Origin: Incurvaria masculella
Lineage: Eukaryota > Arthropoda > Insecta > Lepidoptera > Incurvariidae
Direction of reading: 5' to 3'
DNA length: 64,000 nt
Assembly: GCA_946894095.1 (NCBI GenBank)
Contig: OX335644.1
Span: forward strand, 11,203,595 to 11,267,594
Position 1 is the stretch's first letter, and each line of letters opens with the position of its first letter. The notes beneath the pieces were generated by a model that saw only the letters and a program-made list of their open reading frames with translations, ran no database searches and had not been told where the DNA came from. The position numbers and the translations under genes were made by a program. Positions 33,356-46,200 of this stretch are shown here, piece after piece.

Positions 33356-33703
33356 TCCGACCCATTTAAAGTTGTTTGCACACATAACGCAAAAAGTATT
33401 ACACTTTAAGCCACGAATTAATAAAAAAAGATTAATATAGTCATATTACTTGCAGCGAAAACAATTTCACAATTTCAGGATTATTGGTTTTGTTACAATT
33501 TATTTAATTACGATTTTTATTTAACAGCGCCATCTAACGGTGTAAAACTTCTAATCGGCAATTACAACGAAACCATTAAACCTGAAATTGTGAATATGTT
33601 TTCACTGCAACTACTATGGCTATACTTAATATTTTTGACGAATTCGTGCCTTAAAGTGCAATACTTTTTGCGTTCTGTGTAAAAAAACATTGTATGGGTC
33701 GGA
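33356..33703. repeat. Palindromic MITE family 3, copy 2
   Basis: Same element as 16320-16665, in the opposite orientation and with intact long arms. The ends are tccgacccat and atgggtcgga. It lies 556 bp upstream of the EFHC2 start. Confidence 0.75.
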
Positions 33704-34258
33704 ACATCCTTAACCTATAAAACCCCTAACATCTTTTGCATCGATTTTAGTTTTTAGTTATATCGGTGGTGGCAGACGACGCGCCAATTCCCATACCAAG
33801 GTAACTTTTACTATACTCCGGAGACACGATATCGACCGCATGCCACTTCTTCTTCCTTTCTCTTCAGTGGTTACAACAAACTTCCATTTACATCACAACG
33901 ACTCACGTACCTACGTACATAGTCTATGTTACCAAAGGCAAGTTGCATGGAGTTTCCCTCTTCAGACAAACACTCGGCGACGCGGTAATTATACGTAATT
34001 TATACACTTTTTGGGGGCTGTGCACAAATTCCGCTTTAAAATAAATACATGCACCCTACATTTCAGCTCACAGCTATTTGAACGACAGGCATAGGCTTTT
34101 ATACGGTTGTCATGGATATCGAAGAAACTTTTACAAATATTTCATGTCGAATCATTTAACGTTTGTACAAATTTCAATAATTAAAATAGTGTTTCTTGAC
34201 CTTGCGTAGACTCTCATTAACTCAAGAGATCGCTTCGTCAGCAGAAACATTTTGCAAG

Positions 34259-37200
34259 ATGTCTATTCGAAACCCCCGTCTGCCGCTGTTACCGGGATAT
34301 TCCCCGAATACAATGGTATGAATCTCGAAGAACAATACAATCTTAAATATATTCATCCCTTACCACTTGACCACATGCACAAACAATTTTTTTTGTTCAC
34401 TGCAAATAAAAAAACATTTCCTTTGTTCCGATAGATCTGCGTCGGATGGGTAAACCGTCTGACATAGCCATCATTACATATTTGGTGTTGATCATAACAC
34501 CAATTCACGGACTGCTCTGCGACCGGCATTATCGCTCGTGAATGGTCTATTTTACAGACATCTTGGATATTCATTTAGAATATTGTTTGCTGCCAATGAA
34601 TGCACTTTGGATGAAGGGGAAATATGTGCTCCTTAACAGTTACATTTAAGGTGGGCCATCCCGCTCAACTCCCCATACAAACGGGGAAAGAAGATCACGC
34701 CCATATTTCTTGTCAGAGATGCCAAATTTTGGATTTTTGACTACAGCGGTCATGGTTTACTTTTAGCTATAAGTCGTTTTGTAATTAAAATTTTCGTAAA
34801 TCTTACCAAATCATACCGATGCACAATGTCTTTTTTGTGGACATGTTGCATCTTCCTCATCACGGAGCCTGTCTTTTTCTTTGAAACAGAGAAGGTCCCA
34901 GAGCGTAACATCACGGTATTTTACCGTGCCCGCGAATGAGTTAGTCCCGCCGGGTTGTGCCACCTTAACCTGATAAGTGACCGTCACATCCTGCCTCGCA
35001 ATAGGAACGACTCCAGCTGTCGTGATTGTCCCATAGCAAATAAACGGATCACCGTGTCGCATCACACGCCCGTGTGAGTTTAAGTTGTTAAGCAATGAGA
35101 GCATTTGTCGATTATAGATCGGGAAGACCAGGTTCGGCGTGCGACCTCTATTCACCACTATCGGAGGCACCAACATGCTCGTAGACAAGGAGCAACAGCG
35201 AAACCTGGTTCCTTCGCTGTACGCAAGAAAGTCCGCGCCGGACCTTCCCACCTGGATCATCTACGACAAACAGGTATGATTCTATTTAAAGATTAGAAGA
35301 TCAAGACTTTGCGACATAATATTTATTTATGCAACATAACGAAAGACTGTTTTAATGACTAATTATATTATATTTAAGCCTGGTTTTCACCCAGTGCTGA
35401 TTTATTTTAATTTACACTTGAGGTGGACCATCCCGCTCAACTCCCCATACAAACGGGGAAAAAAGATCACGCCCTTATTTCTTGTCAGAGATCCAAAATT
35501 TTGCTCAAAATAGCTTTATTTGATCGAACTAGATGTCTGATGACCGTTGGCATAGTACGATTGTGTTTAGTTTCTAAGTTATAGGGTCTGAAAGTTCGAA
35601 TTTTTCGCGTGTTTTATACAATAACTTTGGAGTTGGATTACTCAACGAAAAAATCCAACATTTAAAAACGACTAGTCATCAGACATAGCTTCTTTCATGA
35701 AAATTTATAATCAATTTAGTTTTTGTTAGATTTTTGACTGTAGCGGTCGTGGTTTACTTTTAGCTAGAAGTCGTTTTGTAATTAAAACATTCGTAAATCT
35801 TACCAAATCAAACACTATGCGCATTGTCTGGACTTATGGACATGTTGCATCCTCCTCATCACGGAGCCTGTCTTTTTCTTTGAAACAGAGAAGGTCAAAA
35901 GCTTTCAGAAGAATTTAAATTCAAAGATAAATTGGCGGCAAATTATTATACAAACATGCGCCCCACATTATGCTCTGTCACGCCTAAAATTTGGCGGGAA
36001 TGAATTAATTATGATACAATAGTAATGAACATCATAATCTCTACTCATATATAGTAAGTGATGTGTATACAGAGTTACATTTAAAACAGCAGTAACTTGG
36101 TGTCAATTTATTGTAGGTCACTAGTTAATCTTTTCGTATTAGGTTCAGGTTCAGTGCCACGTAGTGGCGTTTATTTAAGTTTTTTTTAATATTATATACA
36201 TACATGAAACTGTACACGCGAAACCATACAGTTTGTCTGCGTGTGACATGAATTATTAATTCTAAACAAACATAAGCAGTTGTACACAGTAACTTTTACA
36301 AATTTAGAAGGAAAATGAAAATTAGAATGATAGCTTTTAATCATAATGCATATATCACGACTTTACTACTTTTGTATTATTTGATTACTATTATTATTCA
36401 GACGAAGGTAGGTGTAGTAGTATGGTAAGTTCGCTGTTTAAAATTTATAGATATTATTATTGTATGGGGATAACGATATGGTTTAATATTGTGTATTTGT
36501 ATTTAACAGATTCTCAGATTCCAAGCATACTTCCAACAGACATTACAGGAAATGAGGGATCCAGCCATTATAAGAAAAGTAGAAATATTCTTCTTTTTGG
36601 AAGATGGAACAATTAAAGTCATGGAGCCAAAGACTGAAAACAGCGGTTTACTTCAAGGTTGTCACGTGTTTCTTTGTCTGTAATGTGTGTAGGTACTACA
36701 AAAAAATTTGAAATATTTTTTTGTTTACCGTTAGCTACAAAATATTTAATAATATAACCTATTTGCTGAACTGACAACTATTTGCAGATACCTTTCTTAT
36801 TGCTCTCCAAACTCAGTATTTCCCAGCATATATGCATGAGTATTGCCTGTTTTCCTTTTTTAAAACCTTGCTATTATTTTAATTTGATTATTGCTGGAGT
36901 GTTCTTACCTTGTGTTAAGTAGTCCCCTAATTTTATGTCGTTGCATCGGAAATACAGTGAAATTAGATATCACTTTCTGTCCTTAGTAAATTTATTATTA
37001 TCCCACTGGCACGAAAGGAAAATAGGTACGTTAACATTATACGTACATAGGTTTTGAATAATCATGTGTTTTGTGAATACAATGGACCTTTTTCGCTTTC
37101 CCATGCAACGGTGAATGAAAGCATCATACAATTTCAGGAGTTCTGATCAGTCGACAACGAATTCGGCTTCCCTTCAGCAATGACGTTTACTATGATGTTC

Positions 37201-40200
37201 TTGACCTCAACGTTGGAAGAGAGGTTGAATTCTACGGAAAAGTTTTCAAGGTATTCAATAATCGTCGGGAGTCCTATTAGTAGCTTTTTCATCACGGATA
37301 TTCGCTTAACATCGCATTATTATTGTAACAACACATTTTAAGAATCGTAAAAATAATTGTAATGATGATACCGCTTCGTACCACGCCAGCTGGTTCCAGA
37401 GAGCAACTTCTGATATACACGCACTTTATACTTGATGCCTACATAAAACATCGTAAAAATAAGCAAATGTTTTACTTCTACTCATTTTTTTCCAAAGATT
37501 TTTTATTTATTTATTTAATATAACACTAATTTAGTATAACCGAACGGTTATAAAAAAAATAAGTATGCATATACATATATTGCTTCCCAAGCCAATATCG
37601 TTTCATTAGTACATTATTCACAAAAAAAAGATTCCGATGAATTGAGAACCTCCTCCTTTTTTTTTTGAAGTCGGTTAAAAACAACATGGATCCATATTTT
37701 CTTGGAATTCAACTCGCGCAGTGTGCGATGGCAGACCAAATCTTCACTTTATTAGGACTACAAAGCGTACTTTGGCAAAACTAGAGCAGCAACTATTTTT
37801 ACTGTCGATTCAGTATACCTATTACGAATATTATCGAATCAGCAGATACCGAAATTGACAAAAGTTCTATGAGGACCCCTGTACGGAACTAAATTTTATG
37901 AAATTTTGCTTCAGATCGTGAACTGTGACAACTTCACACGAGTATTCCTTAATCGTCTCGGAATCAACGTCCCAGACCCTATCAGCATGCCCAGCTACGC
38001 ACCTAAAGTAAGTTGCCTTCTAGCGTATAGGTACTTTACGTTGGACAAAGCCTCCTTGGCCCCGTGGTACGGAGCGCCAGGCCGTGGTGCTCGATCATAG
38101 CAACAATGGCCTCAGCAGTGATGACTGTTTTTCCTATAGACCTAACATGAGCGCGCAGTGGTTCTATGGTGGGTCCATGATTTTTCCCCTTTTATCGTTT
38201 AATGGAGCGATAAACGAATATTTAGATTTTTCAGTAATTCGAAAATATGATTAGGCGCGAATCCGCACCTGCTTTGCTTTCTTTACGCATCCACTTTCCT
38301 TTAAATATGAATGAAATTGAAAATAGTGCACATTTGTATTTTTATAAAATAGGTTAGTTTCGAATTGAATCAATATTTTGGCCGGCAGCATTCTAAGTTC
38401 AAAAGTTTTGATTATGTGACAGAACTTATAATCTGACTAGGTACTTAGTTTTCAGGCATGTGGTGAGTATAGTATTTTTCATATTATGAAAAGAATATGA
38501 ATGTTTCAGAAACACGGTGCTTATGTGCCACAGCGAAAAACCAAGCACTTTGCTTTCAAGCAATTTCTCGAGCTGGACGGCAAAGTTTTAAGGTGAGATA
38601 TCAATATGAAATATCAATGAAATGAATAGCAACGCTTGCCATATATTTAGGGGTTGCTAAATTTGCACCAATTGATATGAAAGGAAATTCTAAGGTTTTA
38701 CGGCTACTGGGACGACCGAGAGTCGGAGTTCGGCACAATACACAACTTGGAGGTGCACTACTTCTTGGCGGACGATCAAATGGAGATCAAAGAAGTGTAT
38801 TCTGATCACGAGGCGGGGCCCATGTTTTTGAAAAAGTCAGCATTACCCAGAGTAAGTCTGAATACATCACAAAGTAACAGCAATATTCTGCCCTCCTTAT
38901 TCAAAAGGCGGTAATATATCAATATATTAGTAATATATTAGGCAGATATGTAGTTACCGACTTTTGAATAAGAAGGGCAGCATTGGTAAGCGATCGTAAA
39001 ATTAATGATGATGATTATTAACGATACTTAATGTTACTTCTTCCAAACTGTGTTTTTATGTAGTGCCTTAAAGAAATTGGAAGAGAATGATTCAAATTGA
39101 CTTCTGTAGTGAAAATAAAAGTTACTAGGAAATCAAATCCATATCATAAGGCTTTCCTTTTGCAGATTAACACGAATAAGGCATTATTTACAAAAGTAAA
39201 TAAACGTAAAGTAAACCTATACTTTTGTGCAACGCATAGGCCGCATTGACAAGTTCAAAATGTGTCCTCTTTATTCTTTATTCTGACCAAGCGTCAGATG
39301 ACCGAATGTCGTTCTCGTGTGGTTGTATAGACTTACCTGTTTTGACTGTCGTCCTCATGTTGAGACCGTTACAGAAAATCCCACCGCACGTCGAGATGTC
39401 GGAGTGGCATACGACTGCGTCGTACACGCCCGCTGACCTCGCCATCGGCGCCGTGCTCAACGTGTACGGGCGCAAGGTGGTGCTCACAGACTGCGACCCC
39501 TTTACCAAGGAGTACTACAGGGCCAAATATGGCGTCGGTGCGTTGATTCATAAGGACCTATCCGATCGTAGCAGTGCATTGAGACTCAATATTCCGTGAT
39601 TGAGACCTTACCATCGGCGCCCCTGGTCAGCGTGTACGGAGCGAAGGCGTGCTCGCAATCCGCTGTGGTGTTCCTTCAATAAGAAGAAGCACAAGGTGCG
39701 TTGCACTAGAACCTCTTGTTATCTCAGCCTGTTTCGCAAATAGAGAACCGTGTTAGATAACAGCGTAACCGCTTGAACCATTTACAAATGTTGTATTAGT
39801 TTTGCCGAAATTTAATATGACTTTGGTTTTTCGCGGAGATTTTTTTTAATTGTGGTATAAACAAAATTTAGGAGGGCAGCTGCCTCCCTAGGGATTAGAA
39901 AGTGGTAAATAATTTGCAAAAAACGATATTGCACCCACCTATACTAGTACCATCTTGCTCCCCTTGGGCCATTAGCCGGTGTGCTCTTCACTGATAATCA
40001 CGAAATTTTCATATTTGTCATTTTTCTTTAACCGCCGCTCTTTCAACACTTCATAAATAATTATAGGTACCGTACAGGTGTGCGCAGACCATTATCACAG
40101 GGCGAATTGTTAGTCCTTAATCAATGTAATATCCCCATCACGGATAGACAACTTCACGCCGCTGCCGACGCCGTCGGGTGGCTCATCTGAGTGTGTGAGC

Positions 40201-43200
40201 ACATCGTTGCACGAGCGCAAGCTGCCGCCGTGGAACGGCTATGGCTCCTACGAGGACTCTGCCGAGAACTGTCGCACCGTCGAGCCCAAGCCGCCGCACA
40301 GAGACTTCGTCAAGTTCCTCAATAAGGACAGGTCTCGATCTCGACACTTCATTGCTATTGCTTTGCTTTCCATACATTTACATCGAAGTGGTTCCATCTA
40401 GTTCTGCCTTAAATAATGTTTCCTACTCTTCCCAAGGAACCTTTTTCTACAACTCTATAGTAACATCTCTGTGTACTCAATCCAGTTCCCGGTCGAAGAC
40501 AATTAGATAATTGACTCAAATCATATAAATTGTAATATTTAATTCAAGGAGTAGACTCGGTGTGATCGCTTCGGTGTTTATACTAAAATTATTTGTTGTT
40601 CTGCTGTTTTCACGACTGATACTTATTGGCCATAAGAGCGCTACTATTATATAGTGCAGATACTTTAATAAATATGCATGCGTGAGTTACAGAAAATCAT
40701 TGAGAACTTTATCTAGCTTCCCACTTCCCGCAATAGTTAGTAGGCAGAAACCTAGAGGAAGAACAGGCTTCTTCGAGGGGATTTTCTTTACAAGCTTTCT
40801 TCTTCCTTCTGGCAAGGCCAACTCAGATTGTTTTGGTTTTCTCTCTGTCTACTGTGGTTTTTTCCAAATAAAACCTAACTTTCAGGGTAGGTTTCGACTC
40901 GCACGTATTGCGGTTTGCTGCCCGCCTTGTCGTTCCGGACGTGCCGAATAACGATCTGCGATACTTCGTAGTGAGCTACTACCTCTGCGACGACACCATT
41001 GGCGTCTTCGAGCTCTCAGAGAGAAACTCCGGGTTCAAGGTACCTATATTCCGGGAGGTCACGACATTTTTGGTCGTGATAAGGTAAATGGCTGAATCTG
41101 GGTTCACATGTTAGAGACTAACCCTCTGATGTCGGTCTTCATGTGCCAAGTGGTTGCGTTATCTAGATCTGCCATATAAAATATATGTTGGTATGTACCT
41201 GCTGATGAATATACTGATTGTCTAGAAACATTGATTGATACATATTAATTATACAACAATAACCACTCGGTTTTTTAATGAAATACTTAAATATACCTAA
41301 AGTTATATCTGTAACCTAAATCGCCTATAACTACGAAATGCAACCAAAGCTTTGATCAGTTTTTGTATTGCTAAGCAAGTATGTACTGATACTTTCATGC
41401 TTCGTTATTTGCAGCCATTTACCTTATCATATATATTTTTTGTCACCATAAATACTTTTTCAGGCGCCTTATCTAGATAACGCAACCACTTGGCACTGGC
41501 AGACTGACACATTTAGCTTCAGAGGGTTGGTCTTTATCCTGTGAACCCAGTTTCAGCCATTTACGCTATCGTTACCATTTTTGTCGCCACCTCCTAGTCT
41601 CCACGCGGCCCACTCGGAAGTTGAAAGTTTGGATGCATGGTACCGGTCACCGGATGTTTAATTTGTCAATCGTCTCATTTGTCAAGCGTCGTCAAAGTAT
41701 GCAGACAAAACAGAAATTGAATGTTTGTCTCCATTTTTTATGAGGAGATGTATTACTAATACCACACTCACAGTTATGGCACCGCATTCCCGAAGGAATT
41801 AGGTGTCATGCCAGGACCATCCCTATATCAGCACGGCTACATTGAACTGGGTGGAAAACACGGACAATTTTTCTTGTCGCTTCGACCATCTTTTCATGGT
41901 GGCATCAACCCAGGCGGACTTGTACACTGCAGGGGCACACACTACAGCTCGTATTCGTAACGAAATGCATTTATCCATATCAGAATGGGAAATAAAGTAG
42001 TGCATGAACATGCAAGGAAACACCCCGCGCCACTAAGCTACGAGTGAGATGACGAGAGCACGCAGATGTTCATGCCTGAACGGTCAACGGAGTGACAGAG
42101 CTGGTGTTACAGGGCGGGAGGTTCCTCAAGCGCGACACTGCGTACGTGCCGGGGCACGAGCGGTACGCGCCGCAGCCGCCGCCGGCGTACTGCGCGGCCG
42201 ACATGTGGATCGGCAACGAGCTGGTGCTGCACGAGCACACCTTCCGTCTCGTCGCCGCCGACGAGTACGCGCTGCGATACATGGAGCTGCACGCGGACGA
42301 GGTCCCCATCCGCTCCGTTCTGTCTGCTTCCTGATCTGTGTTTAGCTCCTCGGGCGGCATGGACGGACGGGAGTAAACACCGAAACGTCCGTTTGGGGGC
42401 GGCGTAGCCACTACAAAAACGGAAGCGCTTGTCAGTGAGTTCAGTTACGAATTCGCTTCCTACTGATTTTATCGAGTTCCAACGACACGGAATAACATCA
42501 CAGGATGCAATATAGACCAAATATTTAATATTGCGCGTCCCGAATTCGTAAGCTAACAAAGTACAGTCCACTGCAGTTAGTAGTTGTGGACTAACTGGTG
42601 GCTACGCTGCCGCCTTACGAATGAGTTTCGGCTTCTCCTCCCCTCTGTCCATTCTCGCTGGAAGTAAGGGGCTCTCCCTGGCACGTCCCTTTCGGCTTGT
42701 GAGATAGCGAGTTTAGAGTTTACAAGTTTTAGACGAGTTTACAAGTTATTAGGATGACAGGGCAGTTGTAGTGAGATGATCGAGACTGGTTTTATTTTGT
42801 TGCGTATTGAAGGAACACTAGATATACATGCTTTATTTAATTAAATAATGAAATATATTTGTTTAGTTCCCGCAAGCCAATGTGGCGCTGATAATGGACA
42901 AGATTCGGAGCGTTCTGTCAGCTCGGGAGAAAGGCTACAAGAACTTTGTGTCCCGCTATATGAATGCTGTGGTTCCAGAGAAGTCGGAGCTCATGTCCGC
43001 ACGATGCTTTAAGTAAGAAATAAATAAAAATGTATGTAAAGTTGTATTTTAGGACAACCAAACTAGCATAGTTTGTGACTATTATTATTGTGCATTATTA
43101 CATTCATGCGTGCCAAATTCTCTCACGTTGATGCACACGCATGGATAAAAATGAGTTTGACGTTGACATAAGCGTAAGCAAACTGGTTTTTAGGGCTCCG

Positions 43201-46200
43201 TACCCAAAGGGTGCCAAAGGCACCATATTACTAAGCCTCCGCTGTCCGTCCGTCCGTCTATCCGTCCGTCTGTCACAAGATTCTATCTCATGAACCGTAA
43301 TAGTTACCGGTAACGATGGTACGGAACCCTTCGTGTGCGAGTCCGACTCGCAATTGGCCAGTTTTTTTGTTAGTTATCAAAACATTGGATCACTGTTTCG
43401 GCGGGGTATGTGCAACAACCCTATCGAGACAGAGGAAGTCTTTGAAATATACTGACCGGACCTGTAACATTACACATGCACTATGGATAATTGCGAATAA
43501 ATAAATAAATATATATATGTAATAAATAATATATATAAATATATATATTATGAACTATATAGATACAAATTTATAGAAAAATAAATTTCAAAGGCTTCAA
43601 GATTGAAAACACTTCCTCTTCGCAGGCAAGCTATGAAGGAGATCCTGTGCGACAAGATGACGGAGCATGAGTTCGTGACGGTGGTGCGGCACTTCCGCGG
43701 CGACGCGGGCCGCGCGCACCGACCGCATCGGGACATGATCAGGTCACCTTCATAGTTTGAAAAATGTTACGGCTTTTCACGCGGAGGGAAGAGACATTCT
43801 CCGACGTTTCAAGCTAATCATTCAGCCTGTTATCAAGGAGGCACCCGCCACGTTCGTACGCAGCAGACGCTGTAGTGTCCATCGTATCATACACCATTTA
43901 GCTGACGTTATTAATATGTTTATACGCCAATTACTCCGTCCACAAACCTGTTCTGGTGAGAACAAGAATGATACTTGTCCAGAACATCTCAAAGTTACTC
44001 AGTCCACAAACCAAAGTTAAATTGCTTGTGAGAATGATAGTTATATGTCCAGGACATCCCAAAGGAAATACGATTTGAGGAATGATGATTATTTTGGTTG
44101 ACCCACCCAATGATAAGGTTGTTAGTTGAGTTGGCTAGGTAACTGTATCGCTAAACGTTTATATTTATATTGTCTATCACGCCAATTCCGAAGATGACCT
44201 TGAAGATTCCCTTAATAGTAGCGGACCTTTAATTTACACATCTAGTTGATATACCCTGCCATCCAGTTCGCCACATTTTATATTAGAACCGAGCCATGGT
44301 GGAACCTATTTTAGAAATGAAATACAAAATATTTCCAACTGAGAAAAGTACGTTAATTTTGCACCAACTTAACATTGGTACAAAATTCACAACGCTTTTA
44401 TCTCGTAAAATAACTCACAGAATACATATTTCTATATTCCACTGTGGTGAAGGAATATTTTTTTAAATATTTAAAATCGTCGTTCGTTAAGTCGACGATT
44501 CCCAAAAAGCTCACCGACACGCGACTTGTCCTCGTGAAGGCTTTCAAAAGCTAGCACATGCCCACCAGAAATATCATTAGATCTGTCATAGTCATCGACA
44601 TAACCAAAGCAATAGACCGAGAATCAGAGTAGATCTCCATACAAACGTCCGTACCACCATTGCGAAACATACGAGTGTTGCTGTTATTCCATTTTAATTT
44701 GCCCGCTTATTCAATACGTTTTGGTTTTCTTAATTATCAACACGATAGCCTAAATACGTGATATTCGTAATAATTACTTCAGTAAAATAGTTTTAGATCA
44801 AATTCAATAAATAAAAGATAGCAAACACCGAGCAATTTACGAAGAAACAATTCCGAAAAACAACAAATAACTTTATTTTCAATTCTGGTATCCCTGACCA
44901 CGGAAGCAAGTCCCTAACATTGGTCGTCTCATTCTCTCTCGCTGAACACGCGCTTTCGTGTTCTAACGCTCGCTCATATTCGCAAGCATGGCGGCGTGCG
45001 CCACAGTGGGGCGAAATTGTAAAATCAAGGACATCCGATTGTATTCATATCCTGTATAATTGAAGAAAACGAAATATGCCAAAGTCTTTTTACACCTAAT
45101 ACAAACGTGTTATATTCGTGACGAATTTCTATTTTATCCACTATTTTACGAGTTACAGTACTTTTACGTTTTTTACCATGGAGAAATTAGGACTTTATGG
45201 TTTTTCTCAAAATGCTTAAAAGAGCCTGAGCTGTGGCTCATGCGCCTCATGCGTATCATGCGCATGATAGTTATGTTAATTCGATATATGATTATTTTTG
45301 TTTAACGTAAACCAAATTAACAATAAAAAATTATGATTTGGAAGTAAAATAAAAATTTGATGTACATAACACACAATTATAAACATGCCCAAAATACGCA
45401 TATAATGTTCAACCCGTAAACAATTTATTATTCAAGAAATTATGGAACAAAGCGTGTGATTAAATAATTGTATATATCAAAACAAACCAGATAAGGCTTG
45501 AATATAATAAAATGTGACAATGTTTTTTTTTTTAATATCAAACTTGTACGGACGGCACTAAATGTGCTTGGTAGCCATCTTGGTTCACACGATTAATCTA
45601 ACGCGTGGCAGAGTACTCATCTGTGGCGTCGCGGCCATACATGCAGATTATATTAATCAGACTTACACACATTTAAATTGCTGCTCCATCCTCAAAGGAT
45701 TGGTATAGTGCAGTATCCTTCACTTTGCTGGCATTCGTAAATTCAAATGGTAAATACTAGTTTTCAACATAGTTCTTACAGAAAAATCTAAACATAACAA
45801 TCTAAGTTGTTATTCTAATATTTCGGCAGTAAGTGCTTTTGAGTTTTCTTATGACGGTGTTCATACCATTTTCTGGAAGTATTAGTTACATCGCATAGTG
45901 TCTGTCAGCTAACTATAGTATTTCCAGAAAATGGCTTGGGTCTTATCGCAGCTTCTTCTTTGTAATACTTGAAACCGCTAATCCGCACTCCTCAAAGTTT
46001 AGTTAAACAAATTATTATTAAAATGGTAATTTGAATAATATAATACGTATAATAAATACGGAGATCTTGTCAGGTGGAGGCTGTGACTAAGGTTTGTCAT
46101 AAATTCTCCTACAATCTGAATAAAAGTTGAGTTGAACCTAATTTAAGGTTTGACAACTTTATCAAGAGAAAGTGTTCGGTTAGGGTCGAATATCAAGTGG

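Larger units (their letters stand above)
30089..34258. other. Intergenic gap between CCZ1 and EFHC2 (divergent promoters)
   Basis: CCZ1 and EFHC2 read outward from this stretch. It contains a SINE (30575-30940), a MITE with about 50-bp TIRs (31022-31375), reversed fragments of the 13.1-kb foldback family (31840-32510), a palindromic MITE (33356-33703) and an exon-like stretch at 32025-32170 that I do not recognise. Confidence 0.5.

Noticed and set aside
34811..35260. 149-codon minus-strand ORF
   Set aside because: It is antisense to MITE copy B and EFHC2 exon 2, with low-complexity composition and no family resemblance. The plus strand explains the sequence.
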